The notes under the pieces were generated by a model, which saw only the letters and a program-made list of their open reading frames with translations, was not told the origin of the DNA and did not search any database. A program made the position numbers and the translations under genes. A stretch of 64,000 nt of DNA, from NCBI RefSeq assembly GCF_003627755.1, contig NZ_CP032694.1:1231501-1295500 (forward strand), read 5' to 3'. Numbering within the stretch: position 1 is the first letter of the stretch; every line of letters starts with the position of its first letter. This DNA comes from Rhizobium jaguaris. GTDB lineage: Bacteria; Pseudomonadota; Alphaproteobacteria; Rhizobiales; Rhizobiaceae. Shown here piece after piece: positions 17,928 to 27,033 of this stretch.

Positions 17928-19733
17928 ATGTCCCTGACTGCCGCCGTCGAGCCGGGCGTATTGCGCCGGTATGCGAGCGACCAGATTGTCACGCTTGCCA
18001 AACTCGTTATCGAAAATGCCTTCCAGCCAATTGTCGAGGCCGGCACCGGTGCGGTTTTCGGCTATGAATCCTTGATGCGCGGGCAAGAGCGTATCGGCTT
18101 CGACAGCCCGATGCAGATCCTCGACGAGGCCGAGCGCACGGGCCAGCTCCTCGGACTGGAACAGATGGTGACAAGCCGGGCGCTGGCGAAATTCGCGACC
18201 CTCGGCAATGCCGGCACCGCGACCCTCTTCCTCAATCTCGATGTCCGCCTGATCCCGCAAGGCGAAATGCTGGTCGGCGGTTTGCTGCAGCATATGAAGA
18301 AGGCTGGCATCGCACCGTCCTCCGTCTGCTTCGAATTCTCCGAACGCTTCGACAATACAAGTGTGCCGGAATTTTGCGGTTTGGTCACCAAGATGCGGGA
18401 CGCCGGCTTCAAGCTCGCGATCGACGATTTCGGTGTCGGCCATGGCGAGATGAAGCTGTTGTCAGACTATCCCGTCGATTATCTCAAGATCGACCGGTAT
18501 TTCGTCTCCAATATCCATCGCAGCGCCCGCAAGCGCCACATTCTCAGAAACCTCGTCAACATCGCTCACGTCCTCGGTACCCGTGTCATCGCCGAAGGCA
18601 TCGAAACCGAGGCGGAGTTCCTGATTTGCCGCGAATTCGGCGTCGATCTTGTCCAGGGCTGGTTTATCGCCCGCCCGACGACCTTCATCAACGAGCTGAA
18701 GCCTAGCTTCCCGCATCTGCAGGATCTCGGCAAAATAGCGCGCAATAGCCAATCGCTGGACGAAATTCTCATCCGCAAGCAGATCGAAGTGTTGCCGACC
18801 ATTCGCGAGAACGACAGCATCGACAGCGTCTTCGAACTCTTCCGCCGCAATCCGCGCCGCGCCTATTTCCCCGTCGTCAACGCCAACGGCGAACCGCGCG
18901 GCATCATTCACGAGTACCAGCTCAAGGAATATATCTATCAACCCTTTGGCCGCGACCTCCTGAAAAATAAGGTCTATGAGCGTTCGATTTCGCATTTCGT
19001 CGAGATGGCGCCGATCGTCGGCTTGGACTCCGATGCCGATACGCTGATGACGATCTTCGCCAATATGGAAAGCAGCAACTGCCTGATCGTCACCGAGGGT
19101 ACGCATTATGCCGGCATCGTCTCGGCCGCCTCGCTGATCAAGGTCATCAACGAGAAGCAGCTCAAGATTGCCCAGGACCAGAACCCGCTGACCGGCCTGC
19201 CCGGCAATCGCGCCATCCACGATTTCATGCAGAATGCCGGCCGCGACGGCGATGAGGTTAGACATTTCTGCTATTGCGATTTCGACAATTTCAAACCGTT
19301 CAACGATGCCTACGGCTTCCATCTCGGCGATCATGCCATCTCGTTGTTTGCAGCGCTGATGCGGCGTTACTTCTTCGCAGAACGCCATTTTCTCGGCCAT
19401 GTCGGTGGTGATGATTTCTTCATCGGCGTGACCGGTTGGAATCTTGGCGAACTGCGCGAGGTTCTGGATAGGCTGCTTGCCGATTTCCACGCCGACGTCC
19501 TGGAATTCTATTCGGCGGAAGATCGCGCCGCCGGCCGCATGCGCGGGCATGACCGCAGCGGCGCGGAGGCGCTATTCCCACTGATGCGTTGCTCCATCGG
19601 CATCCTCGAACTGCCCGATGGCCTGGTCATCGACGACATCAACCGTGTCAGCACATCGATCGCCGGCATCAAGGCTAGGGCGAAGGAAAACGAAATCGGC
19701 GTTGCGTTCCTGAGCCTGGGCGAGACGAATTGA
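17928..19733 (+). CDS. EAL-CBS-CBS-GGDEF cyclic-di-GMP protein
   Basis: The 601-residue protein has, in order, an EAL phosphodiesterase domain (about 20-255), a CBS pair (about 275-410) and a GGDEF domain (about 425-595). EAL catalytic positions look intact: Glu47 in YESLMRG, the Asn of LNLDVRL, FEFSE, the AIDDFGVG aspartates, the LKIDR lysine and the AEGIE glutamate. The GGDEF signature reads GGDDF (493-497) and no RxxD inhibition site precedes it, so cyclase activity is doubtful. It has no membrane segment and is likely cytosolic. The ATG at 17928 is preferred over a GTG four codons upstream because GGAGAAAGG is then well spaced. Probably a phosphodiesterase gated by GTP and adenylate ligands (inference). 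Confidence 0.9.
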   Translation: MSLTAAVEPGVLRRYASDQIVTLAKLVIENAFQPIVEAGTGAVFGYESLMRGQERIGFDSPMQILDEAERTGQLLGLEQMVTSRALAKFATLGNAGTATLFLNLDVRLIPQGEMLVGGLLQHMKKAGIAPSSVCFEFSERFDNTSVPEFCGLVTKMRDAGFKLAIDDFGVGHGEMKLLSDYPVDYLKIDRYFVSNIHRSARKRHILRNLVNIAHVLGTRVIAEGIETEAEFLICREFGVDLVQGWFIARPTTFINELKPSFPHLQDLGKIARNSQSLDEILIRKQIEVLPTIRENDSIDSVFELFRRNPRRAYFPVVNANGEPRGIIHEYQLKEYIYQPFGRDLLKNKVYERSISHFVEMAPIVGLDSDADTLMTIFANMESSNCLIVTEGTHYAGIVSAASLIKVINEKQLKIAQDQNPLTGLPGNRAIHDFMQNAGRDGDEVRHFCYCDFDNFKPFNDAYGFHLGDHAISLFAALMRRYFFAERHFLGHVGGDDFFIGVTGWNLGELREVLDRLLADFHADVLEFYSAEDRAAGRMRGHDRSGAEALFPLMRCSIGILELPDGLVIDDINRVSTSIAGIKARAKENEIGVAFLSLGETN

Positions 19734-19813
19734 CGCCCTCCCACTCCCGCTTCTTTTCAAGCCGCATGCGCTAAACTATCTCCACTGCTTTGCTGGGAGA
19801 GGAGAAACGAGCC

Positions 19814-20812
19814 ATGCCCTTGCCGTCTGAAATGCGTTTTGTGGATTTGCCATCCTTCGGCGTGCCCGAGGTCATGACGATTGCCCGCAAGCCTCTGCCG
19901 GTGTTGAAAGACGGCGAAATCCTAGTTCGTGTCGAGGCGGCCGGCGTCAACCGGCCGGATGTGGCGCAGCGCCAGGGCATTTATCCGCCGCCAAAGGATG
20001 CAAGCCCCATCCTCGGTCTGGAAATCGCCGGCGAGGTGGTTGATGTCGCGCCCGATGTCAGGGAGTTCGCCATCGGCAACAAGGTCTGCGGCCTCGCGAA
20101 CGGTGGCGCCTATGCCGAATATTGCGTTCTCCCGGCTGGCCAGGCATTGCGGTTTCCAAATGGCTATGACGCGGTTCGCGCGGCCGCATTGCCTGAGACG
20201 TTTTTCACCGTCTGGGCCAATCTCTTCCAGATGGCAGGCCTTACCGAAGGCGAGAGCGTGCTGATCCACGGCGGCTCCAGCGGCATCGGGACGACGGCGA
20301 TCCAGCTTGCCAAAGCCTTCGGCGCCACGGTCTACGCCACCGCCGGCTCCAAGGAGAAATGCGAAGCCTGTGAGAGGCTCGGCGCGAAACGGGCGATCAA
20401 TTATAAAGAGGAAGACTTTGCCGAGGTCATCAAGGCGGAAACCGGCCATGGGGTCGATGCCGTCCTCGACATGATCGGCGCCGCCTATTTCGAAAAGAAC
20501 CTGGCCTCGCTTGCCAAGGACGGTTGCCTGTCTATCATCGCTTTCCTCGGCGGCGCCGTGGCCGAAAGGGCCAATCTGCAGCCGATCATGGTCAAGCGAC
20601 TGACAGTCACCGGCTCGACCATGCGCCCGCGCACCGCAGAAGAAAAGCGTGCCATCCGCGACGACCTTCTCTCCCAGGTCTGGCCGCTTCTTGACGAGGG
20701 CTCTGTTGCCCCCGTCGTCCACCGGACATTTGCCTTCGAAGACGTCATCGACGCCCACAAGCTGATGGAGACCAGCAGTCACATCGGCAAAATCATGCTG
20801 AAACTGGCTTAA
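19814..20812 (+). CDS. NAD(P)H quinone oxidoreductase (zinc-free MDR)
   Basis: This 332-residue protein belongs to the quinone oxidoreductase/zeta-crystallin branch of medium-chain dehydrogenases (PIG3/QorA-like). The N-terminal GroES-like domain contains [20 protein letters not shown], and the nucleotide-binding loop is [28 protein letters not shown]. Catalytic zinc ligands are absent, as expected. It likely reduces quinones or enones with NADPH in the cytosol. The start at 19814 follows a GAGAGGAG ribosome site. Its last 20 bases overlap the end of the convergent MFS gene. Confidence 0.9.
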   Translation: MPLPSEMRFVDLPSFGVPEVMTIARKPLPVLKDGEILVRVEAAGVNRPDVAQRQGIYPPPKDASPILGLEIAGEVVDVAPDVREFAIGNKVCGLANGGAYAEYCVLPAGQALRFPNGYDAVRAAALPETFFTVWANLFQMAGLTEGESVLIHGGSSGIGTTAIQLAKAFGATVYATAGSKEKCEACERLGAKRAINYKEEDFAEVIKAETGHGVDAVLDMIGAAYFEKNLASLAKDGCLSIIAFLGGAVAERANLQPIMVKRLTVTGSTMRPRTAEEKRAIRDDLLSQVWPLLDEGSVAPVVHRTFAFEDVIDAHKLMETSSHIGKIMLKLA

Positions 20813-22217
20813 GGGTCAACGACATCGCGATGGCGATGAGGCCGGGCAGGGCCATCAACGCATAGAGCCATGTGGCCGCCGACAGACTACCCGTGATGTC
20901 GCCGGGGTCGGCAAGACCGGCACTGTTGACGATGACGCCGGCAAGGGAAGAGCCGAACGCGCCACCCAGCGATTGGACCGTCGAAATCGCCGCCGACGCC
21001 TTGTCCTGCTCGGAGCTGTCGACAAGGCCGATGACCTTGGTGACCAGATGTGCCCAGCCAAGGCCGACGCCACAGCCCATCAAGAACATGGCGACGACGG
21101 CCGGGCCGAGCAGAGCAAGGTCGCCGGACGGATTGTCCCTCGCCAGAAAAAGAATCAGCGAGGCCGTGGCCGCGGTTTCAAGCACGCAGCCGACTATGAT
21201 CGAGACGCCAGCCTGTTTCCCGGAAAACGACGCACTGAAAAAGGCTGCAAGGGTCCAGCCGAGGGCAACCAAAGCGACCAGATAGCCTGAAACCAAAGGT
21301 GCCACGCCATGCAGGGTCTGCAGGAAATAGGGAATATAGATGTCGCTCGTAAGCACCATCATGAGCGTGAACATCGTCAAATAGAGCCGAGATATAGGCC
21401 TGCCGAGCATGACCGCGCCCTGCGGCAGCAGCCGGTTCGCGCTTTTTCGTTCGATGGCAAGCATGGCGGAGATGGACGCCATTGAAATTGCGACGAGTGT
21501 GATCTTGCTCGAAATAGGTTCGATGGTTCCGGCGAAGCTCATCAACAAGACCGCGGCAAGCAGAAGGGCAATCTGAAGGACTGGCGTCTTCTGTTGCGCC
21601 CTGTCATCGTCGACGCGCGGCAGCAGCCATCGGGACGAGAGGGCCATGAGGCCTGCCAGCGGCACGAGAATGACGAAGGCCTCGCGCCAGGCGCTGCCCT
21701 GCGAAAATAACCCGCCCAACGTCGGCCCGAGCACAGTCGCGACGCCCCATATGGCGGCGTAAAGTGTAGAGGCTTTCCGCCACAATGGTTGTGGATAGAC
21801 GAAGCGGATGAAAGCATAGGCGAGTGCGGCCAGCATGCCGGCGCCAAAACCTTGCACTGCCCGTCCGGCAAGTACGACCTGTATCGCCGGCGCGATGGCG
21901 CAGATCAGGTTTCCTGCGCCGAATATCAAAGCCGCCGCGACGTAGACGGTGCGCAGGCCTACGCCTCTCGGTCGTGTGGCAACGGTGATCGAGCCGAGCA
22001 CGCCGGCCGCGACGAAAAGCGTTATCATCCAGGAAAACAGCTCCAGGCCGCCGATGTCGCGAACGATGGACGGCGCGATCGTCGCGGTAATGTAGGCCTC
22101 GACCGCATAGAGGGCGACGCCGCCACCAAGCATCAGCGTCGCCGGCAGGAGCGCGGGCGAAAAGAGCGAGAAGACGGAAATGGATTTTGGCGTGACTGTT
22201 TGTTCGACGCTCGACAT
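20793..22217 (-). CDS. MFS transporter (multidrug-type)
   Basis: This 474-residue inner-membrane protein of the major facilitator superfamily has about 14 hydrophobic stretches. Near the N-terminus lies [27 protein letters not shown], whose TATIAPSIV resembles the antiporter motif D of DHA2 exporters. A later [21 protein letters not shown] matches motif B/C regions. It is divergent from a cysteine-rich HTH regulator, with a palindrome between them, so regulated efflux is likely. The ATG at 22217 is preferred to an upstream TTG because GGGGG lies a suitable distance before it. Confidence 0.86.
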   Translation of the reverse strand: MSSVEQTVTPKSISVFSLFSPALLPATLMLGGGVALYAVEAYITATIAPSIVRDIGGLELFSWMITLFVAAGVLGSITVATRPRGVGLRTVYVAAALIFGAGNLICAIAPAIQVVLAGRAVQGFGAGMLAALAYAFIRFVYPQPLWRKASTLYAAIWGVATVLGPTLGGLFSQGSAWREAFVILVPLAGLMALSSRWLLPRVDDDRAQQKTPVLQIALLLAAVLLMSFAGTIEPISSKITLVAISMASISAMLAIERKSANRLLPQGAVMLGRPISRLYLTMFTLMMVLTSDIYIPYFLQTLHGVAPLVSGYLVALVALGWTLAAFFSASFSGKQAGVSIIVGCVLETAATASLILFLARDNPSGDLALLGPAVVAMFLMGCGVGLGWAHLVTKVIGLVDSSEQDKASAAISTVQSLGGAFGSSLAGVIVNSAGLADPGDITGSLSAATWLYALMALPGLIAIAMSLTLKPVSA

Positions 22218-22250
22218 CGGATGCCCCCGGAATTTCCCTAGCGTATAATT

Positions 22251-22276
22251 ATTTTCCAAGTTATAAATTGGAAAAT
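22251..22276. promoter_or_regulatory. Operator between MFS and cysteine-rich HTH gene
   Basis: ATTTTCCAA (22251-22259) and TTGGAAAAT (22268-22276) form perfect 9-bp arms around an 8-bp AT-rich spacer in the 99-bp divergent gap. A further TTGGAAAAA half-site (22309-22317) abuts the regulator start codon, which suggests autoregulation. Confidence 0.65.
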
Positions 22277-22316
22277 CACATAGCTATGAAATTAAAACAA
22301 GCGAAAACTTGGAAAA

Positions 22317-22940
22317 ATGCGCCAATCGCCTGTCAACCGTATCCTGATCCTGTTGAAAACCGAGGGCGCGCAGCTCGCGTCGGCGATCGGTAGCGCGCTC
22401 GGCATATCGTCGGAAGCGGCCCGCCAGCAGCTGACGAAGATGGCGGATGAGGGCCTGGTCGAGCCGGTGACGGAAGCTGCTTCAGGTAGAGGCAGGCCGC
22501 GCCAGCTCTGGCATTTGACCTCGGCCGGCAATGGCCGGTTCCCCGACGGCCACGCCGATCTGACCGCGACGCTTCTGACGACGATGGCCAACCAGCTAGG
22601 GCCGGGTGCTGTCGATGCGGTCATATCCGCCCGTGAAGTGGAGACACTGAAGCGCTACCGCGGCGAGGTCGAAGTCGCCGCCGATCTGCCGTCACGCGTC
22701 GCGACGCTTACCGCCATCCGCACGCGCGAGGGCTATATGGCCGACCATTGGCAGGAAGAGGATGGCTCGCTTGTGCTGGTGGAGAACCACTGCCCGATCT
22801 GCGCCGCCGCGACAGTATGCGCCGGCTTCTGCCGGTCGGAACTCGAGACGTTTCGGGCCACACTTGGAGCAAACGTGGAACGCGAAGAGCATATTCTCCT
22901 CGGCGCACGACGTTGTGCCTATCGGATTCGAGCGGTCTGA
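22317..22940 (+). CDS. SufR-like HTH regulator with cysteine cluster
   Basis: This 207-residue regulator has an N-terminal winged HTH (VNRILILLKTEGAQLASAIGSALGISSEAARQQLTKMADEGLV), a GRGRPRQLWHLT wing, and a C-terminal cysteine-rich region. Cys159, Cys162, Cys168, Cys172 (CPICAAATVCAGFC) and Cys200 (GARRCAYRI) match the arrangement of SufR-type Fe-S regulators. It is divergent from an MFS transporter rather than an Fe-S assembly operon, so it is probably a redox- or drug-sensing relative of SufR. It may be followed by the asparaginase gene, but the 150-bp gap makes cotranscription uncertain. Confidence 0.82.
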   Translation: MRQSPVNRILILLKTEGAQLASAIGSALGISSEAARQQLTKMADEGLVEPVTEAASGRGRPRQLWHLTSAGNGRFPDGHADLTATLLTTMANQLGPGAVDAVISAREVETLKRYRGEVEVAADLPSRVATLTAIRTREGYMADHWQEEDGSLVLVENHCPICAAATVCAGFCRSELETFRATLGANVEREEHILLGARRCAYRIRAV

Positions 22941-23090
22941 AGCTAAATGGCTATGTAGCTCGCTCACTTGCCGTCCCACGACACAAGTCACAAATTCCTG
23001 CACCGCGGTTTCACTTCATATGACGATTGGCAATCCGAGGTGCAGCAGCTATCAGTAGCGTATGCCGCAAATCAAAGAGCGCTTCCCATC

Positions 23091-24098
23091 ATGTCCAATC
23101 CTGTCTGCGTCGAAGTCACCCGTGGAAATCTCGTTGAAAGCCGTCATCGCGGTTCGGTTGCCGTGGTCGATGGCGATGGGAAGTTGGTGCTGTCGCTCGG
23201 CGATATCGAGAGGGGCGTGTTTCCGCGTTCTGCCTGCAAGGCGATGCAGGCTCTGCCGCTGGTCGAGAGCGGTGCGGCGGATGCCTACTGTTTCGGCAAC
23301 AAAGAGCTGGCGCTGGCCTGCTCTTCGCACAACGGTGAAGACGCGCATGTGGCGCTGGCTGCCTCCATGCTCGCCCGTGCCGGCCGGGACGTCAGCGCGC
23401 TGGAATGCGGTGCACATTGGTCTTCCGACCAGAAAACGCTCGTCCACCAGGCGCGCACCATCGATAAGCCGACGGCGCTGCACAACAACTGCTCGGGCAA
23501 GCATTCCGGCTTTGTCTGCGCCTGTTGTCATCAGGGCATCGATCCCAAGGGCTATGTCGGTTACGACCATCCGCTGCAGCAGCAGATCCGCGCGACGATG
23601 CAGAGCCTTACCGGAACGCCGCTCGGTCACGACAATTGCGGCACCGACGGATGCTCCATCCCGAATTACGCCGTGCCGCTGAGAAGCCTGGCGCATGGTT
23701 TTGCCAAGATGGCGACGGGCAATGGCCTTGAACCGCTGCGCGCTAAGGCCTCGCGTCGGCTCTTCGAAGCCTGTATGGCCGAGCCCTTCTACGTTGCCGG
23801 CACCGGCCGCGCCTGCACCAAGCTGATGCAGATCGCCCACGGCCGCATCTTCGCCAAAACCGGCGCCGAAGGCGTCTTCTGTGCCGCAATCCCTGAACAG
23901 GGCGTCGCCATTGCGGTCAAAGCCGATGATGGCAATGGCCGCGCCGCCGAAGTCATGGTTGCAGCCACGCTTGCCCGCTTCTTTGAAAGAGGCAGCGACG
24001 TCCACGCCGGTCTTACGACGATGGCCAACAAGGCGCTCAGCAATTGGAATGGCATCCATGTCGGCGATATCAGAGCGACGGCAACGCTGGCGGCATAA
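23091..24098 (+). CDS. L-asparaginase, R. etli class (zinc, Ser-Lys)
   Basis: This 335-residue enzyme should hydrolyse asparagine to aspartate and ammonia. It fits the Rhizobium etli asparaginase class, unrelated to bacterial types I/II. That class uses paired Ser-Lys dyads and a Cys-Lys-Cys zinc site. The visible equivalents are Ser47 and Lys50 (FPRSACK), Ser79 (ACSSHNGE), and Cys134, Lys137 and Cys188 (NNCSGKHSG and CGTDGCS). Each sits one residue before the number I recall for the inducible R. etli enzyme. The start at 23091 is set by that alignment; no strong ribosome site is visible. Asparagine is a common rhizobial nitrogen and carbon source. Confidence 0.9.
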   Translation: MSNPVCVEVTRGNLVESRHRGSVAVVDGDGKLVLSLGDIERGVFPRSACKAMQALPLVESGAADAYCFGNKELALACSSHNGEDAHVALAASMLARAGRDVSALECGAHWSSDQKTLVHQARTIDKPTALHNNCSGKHSGFVCACCHQGIDPKGYVGYDHPLQQQIRATMQSLTGTPLGHDNCGTDGCSIPNYAVPLRSLAHGFAKMATGNGLEPLRAKASRRLFEACMAEPFYVAGTGRACTKLMQIAHGRIFAKTGAEGVFCAAIPEQGVAIAVKADDGNGRAAEVMVAATLARFFERGSDVHAGLTTMANKALSNWNGIHVGDIRATATLAA

Positions 24099-24111
24099 GG
24101 CAGCTTGGCCA

Positions 24112-25428
24112 TCATTGCGAAACTGAGGGTTTGCCGGGCAGAAATCGCAGAGTTGAAGGTGTCGAACCGCCGAGGCCCTGCGAATCCGCCGTTTGGGCAA
24201 GCTCCAGGTCCTCTGGAAACTCGTATAGCTGTGCCAGCCGCCGATCCAACAATGCTAGTTCTGCCTCCAAGGCAGGCCGGCGGAAATCAGGCAGCACCTG
24301 CAAGCCATATTCCAGCACCGCGCGCAGGCGGCGCGCGATTTGGAAATTTTCTGCGCCATAGAGCCGAATTTCGCTGAAGGTCAACTTTACGAAATCCTCC
24401 CAGTCCGGCGTCCTGCAGATGACCCGCAGTTCTCCAGATTGGTTCAAGATCGTTTCGCGCGTCAGGTTGCGCTTACCTACGAAGCAGAGCAGACGCTGCA
24501 ACTGATCGATCGCGAGCACCGCGGTCGTTGGATCATTTATCGCTTTCGAGAGGGCCTTGATGGCAATGTCCACGATGATCCTGAAAGCAAATGTCGCGTC
24601 TTGTTCAAGAGTCCGTTCCGGTCCGAAGGCGATCATCGTCTTCAGGACGGATTCTTCGGGAAATCGGCTGCCGTACAATCGAAAGAGGGGCTCACCAGAA
24701 GCCACGAAATCGCCGATCCTCGGGACCAATTCGACCACTGACTGCGTTTTCTCGGCCAACGTCAGTAAGGCGTTTTTATTGATGGCCACGATGATGGCGG
24801 GTCGTCCCCTGTAGAGGATGACTTTGTCTGGCCGTGCGCTTGGCCTCGGATCTGTGGCGGTGGCGTCAGCTTCCTCCGTCGCCATTGTCGGGTAGACGTC
24901 TTCGATGACCGCGCGACCCTCCTCGCTCACTCGCAAGACAATGCTCACCGGTCGTAGGAGACGGGCGGCGTAGTCGATCAAATAAAGGAAGGCGGCTATT
25001 GACAGAAAACCTAAAAGGACCGGGATACCGACGATGGCTCGGTCGGTGTCGGTCTCCAGCCTTGCGAGCGTCCCTGTTGCAAACAGCAGCGTGAAAATGA
25101 ACAGTCCGACGGTAAATCGGATGGCGTTGTCGCTCAGTAAGGTTGTCGCAATGATCCGAGGCGTCAGTTGACCGCCCGCGATCTGGATCGCTACCAGCAG
25201 CGACCCAAACGTAAAGACGACGAACGTCAGGGTCATCGTGATGATCGTTTCGAGTAGCCTCTGTGAGCCTGCCACACCCCATGGCCACGGTTCGATCCAG
25301 ATCAACCATTGTTTAAATAGATAGGCGATGCGAATTGCTACGACGTAGAGAGGTAGGGCGATGAATGGTACCAGCCACAAAGAAGACTTGACGTAGCTTT
25401 TCAGGCTATACCATCGGTTCCAGCCCAT
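24112..25428 (-). CDS. DUF2254 membrane protein
   Basis: This 438-residue protein has an N-terminal block of about four membrane helices (residues 15-45, 65-95, 110-130 and 140-165). Its sequence LETIITMTLTFVVFTFGSLLVAIQIAGGQLTPRI is characteristic of DUF2254. A soluble C-terminal half follows, including AIKALSKAINDPTTAVLAIDQL. The function of the family is unknown. The ATG at 25428 is chosen because GAGGGAACC precedes it; the longer reading frame adds polar residues without a signal. It is convergent with the asparaginase gene, 13 bases apart. Confidence 0.85.
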   Translation of the reverse strand: MGWNRWYSLKSYVKSSLWLVPFIALPLYVVAIRIAYLFKQWLIWIEPWPWGVAGSQRLLETIITMTLTFVVFTFGSLLVAIQIAGGQLTPRIIATTLLSDNAIRFTVGLFIFTLLFATGTLARLETDTDRAIVGIPVLLGFLSIAAFLYLIDYAARLLRPVSIVLRVSEEGRAVIEDVYPTMATEEADATATDPRPSARPDKVILYRGRPAIIVAINKNALLTLAEKTQSVVELVPRIGDFVASGEPLFRLYGSRFPEESVLKTMIAFGPERTLEQDATFAFRIIVDIAIKALSKAINDPTTAVLAIDQLQRLLCFVGKRNLTRETILNQSGELRVICRTPDWEDFVKLTFSEIRLYGAENFQIARRLRAVLEYGLQVLPDFRRPALEAELALLDRRLAQLYEFPEDLELAQTADSQGLGGSTPSTLRFLPGKPSVSQ

Positions 25429-25616
25429 TTTGGTTCCCTCGGTATCCGAGCGGGACACCATCGCCGCATCACTGATTGCTGTCGAAAGGTAATGATCATG
25501 CCGTTTGAATTTCAAAGCATTGATGCCGATCAATCAAGTTAGCCAATGAGATTGCACGCTTGTGCATTTGTGCATTTGCCTACTACCTGGGCGCCACCTT
25601 TCTCGTTGGCTGCGCT

Positions 25617-26378
25617 TCAATCATCAGCACGGAAAATAGGAACCTGTACGCTGTGATAGGGTCCCAGGCTTGCCTCCGTCATATCTGACGGCACCATCAT
25701 CCCCGAGACCGCCGTGACAGGCAGGATATGGCAGGGGGAGACCGCGTCCAGCTTCTCCTGGGTGACCATCACATAGGTTTCCGCCGAGCATTGCGCGATA
25801 TGCCGCTTGATGGCCGCCTCCTCGAAATCGCCGGTCGAAAGGCCGTGAATTGGGTGAATGGCGGTGACGCCGAGAAAGAAGATGTCCGGCCGCACCAGCG
25901 AGATTGCCGCCATTGCTGCGGCACCCGTCGCCACCATCGAATGCTTGTAGAGCTTGCCGCCGATCAGGACCACCTCGGCTGTCGGATGATGTTCGAGCTC
26001 GCCCGCGATCGTCGGGCTATGGGTGACGACCGTGAAGGCAAAATTCCTGGGCAGGTGACGCGCTATTTCCGCGGTCGTCGTGCCGCCGTCGAGAAATACC
26101 GTCCGTCCTGGCCGAACCATACTCGCGGCGTAAGCGCCGAGTTGCCGCTTCACATCAGGCGACACGCTCCTTCGCGCCGAAAAATCCGGCAGCTCCGGTG
26201 CGAGCGGCAGCGCGCCGCCATGCACGCGCTTCAGCAGCCTTTCAGCCGCCATCTCCCTCAGGTCCCTTCGGATCGTGTCTTCGGAAAGGCCCAGATCGTC
26301 GGCCAATGCCTTGGCGATCACCTGGCCATCGCGGCGCAGGATATCGAGGATGAGGGTCTTTCGCTGGCCTATAAGCAT
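25617..26378 (-). CDS. DeoR-family transcriptional regulator
   Basis: This 253-residue DeoR regulator has the N-terminal HTH (MLIGQRKTLILDILRRDG, then LADDLGLSEDTIRRDLREM) and the GAL...P linker (RVHGGALPLAPE). A sugar-phosphate-isomerase-like sensor domain (FLDGGTTTAEIARHLP, HSPTIAGELEHH) follows. Family members sense phosphorylated sugars or nucleosides. The ATG at 26378 gives the canonical family start with GGAAACGG upstream and leaves a 24-bp dyad just outside the coding region; ATG 26402 would place the dyad over the start codon. It is divergent from a DUF4406 gene. Confidence 0.88.
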   Translation of the reverse strand: MLIGQRKTLILDILRRDGQVIAKALADDLGLSEDTIRRDLREMAAERLLKRVHGGALPLAPELPDFSARRSVSPDVKRQLGAYAASMVRPGRTVFLDGGTTTAEIARHLPRNFAFTVVTHSPTIAGELEHHPTAEVVLIGGKLYKHSMVATGAAAMAAISLVRPDIFFLGVTAIHPIHGLSTGDFEEAAIKRHIAQCSAETYVMVTQEKLDAVSPCHILPVTAVSGMMVPSDMTEASLGPYHSVQVPIFRADD

Positions 26379-26389
26379 ATCCGTTTCCA

Positions 26390-26413
26390 CACGATAATTC
26401 ATGAAATATCGTG
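26390..26413. promoter_or_regulatory. 24-bp dyad upstream of the DeoR-family gene
   Basis: The halves CACGATAATTCA and TGAAATATCGTG are reverse complements except for one pair. The dyad lies 12 bases upstream of the preferred DeoR start and in the divergent region shared with the DUF4406 gene, so it is the likely autoregulatory operator. Confidence 0.65.
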
Positions 26414-26500
26414 AAGTTATCAAAATGAGTCGACAATCAAGAAATCAAACGCATATTCGTGTAAATTCCCGCAAGGTGCGGGAGGAAAAGGAGATGTGAC

Positions 26501-26857
26501 ATGTTGATCTTGATCGCCGGACCATATCGTTCGGGAACCGGGGACGATCCCCGGAAGATGGCAGAGAATCTCAGGCGGCTGGAGGAGCCGTCCTATGCGC
26601 TGTTCAGGGCCGGGCACCTGCCCATGATCGGCGAATGGGTTGCCTTGCCGGTTTGGCATGCCGCCGGCGGCAAGAGCATCGGCGACGACCTCTATGAAGA
26701 GATATTCCACCCGACTGCTGGCCGGCTGTTGCAATTATGCGAGGGTATTCTCAGGCTTCCGGGCGAATCCAAGGGAGCGGACAATGATGTCCGCATCGCC
26801 AATGAGCGCGGCATTCCCGTCTGGTATCGGCTGGAGGATGTGCCGGGCTGCGCCTAA
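26501..26857 (+). CDS. DUF4406 protein, deoxyribosyltransferase-like
   Basis: This 118-residue protein begins MLILIAGPYRSGTGDDP and continues with RAGHLPMIGEWVALP and ADNDVRIANERGIPVW. This is the pattern of DUF4406 and of the wider nucleoside 2-deoxyribosyltransferase-like fold, with GPY near the N-terminus and a C-terminal strand. A strong AGGAAAAGGAG site precedes the ATG. It is divergent from the DeoR regulator with an intervening dyad, which fits a nucleoside or sugar salvage role. Catalytic activity has not been shown for this family, to my knowledge. Confidence 0.75.
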   Translation: MLILIAGPYRSGTGDDPRKMAENLRRLEEPSYALFRAGHLPMIGEWVALPVWHAAGGKSIGDDLYEEIFHPTAGRLLQLCEGILRLPGESKGADNDVRIANERGIPVWYRLEDVPGCA

Positions 26858-27033
26858 CGGGCTGGTCATCCAGTCCTTGCGGTGCGGTTGCTGACGCCGG
26901 TCTGCGCGCCTCCCCAAGAGCGATGCGCAGACGGCATCCATCAAAAGCTTTCATAGGCAATATCGGTGCCGGCCACTTCCGTATTTCCTCGGTCGCCGGT
27001 AACCTCGAGCAAAATCGAGCAGAGGAAACGGAT

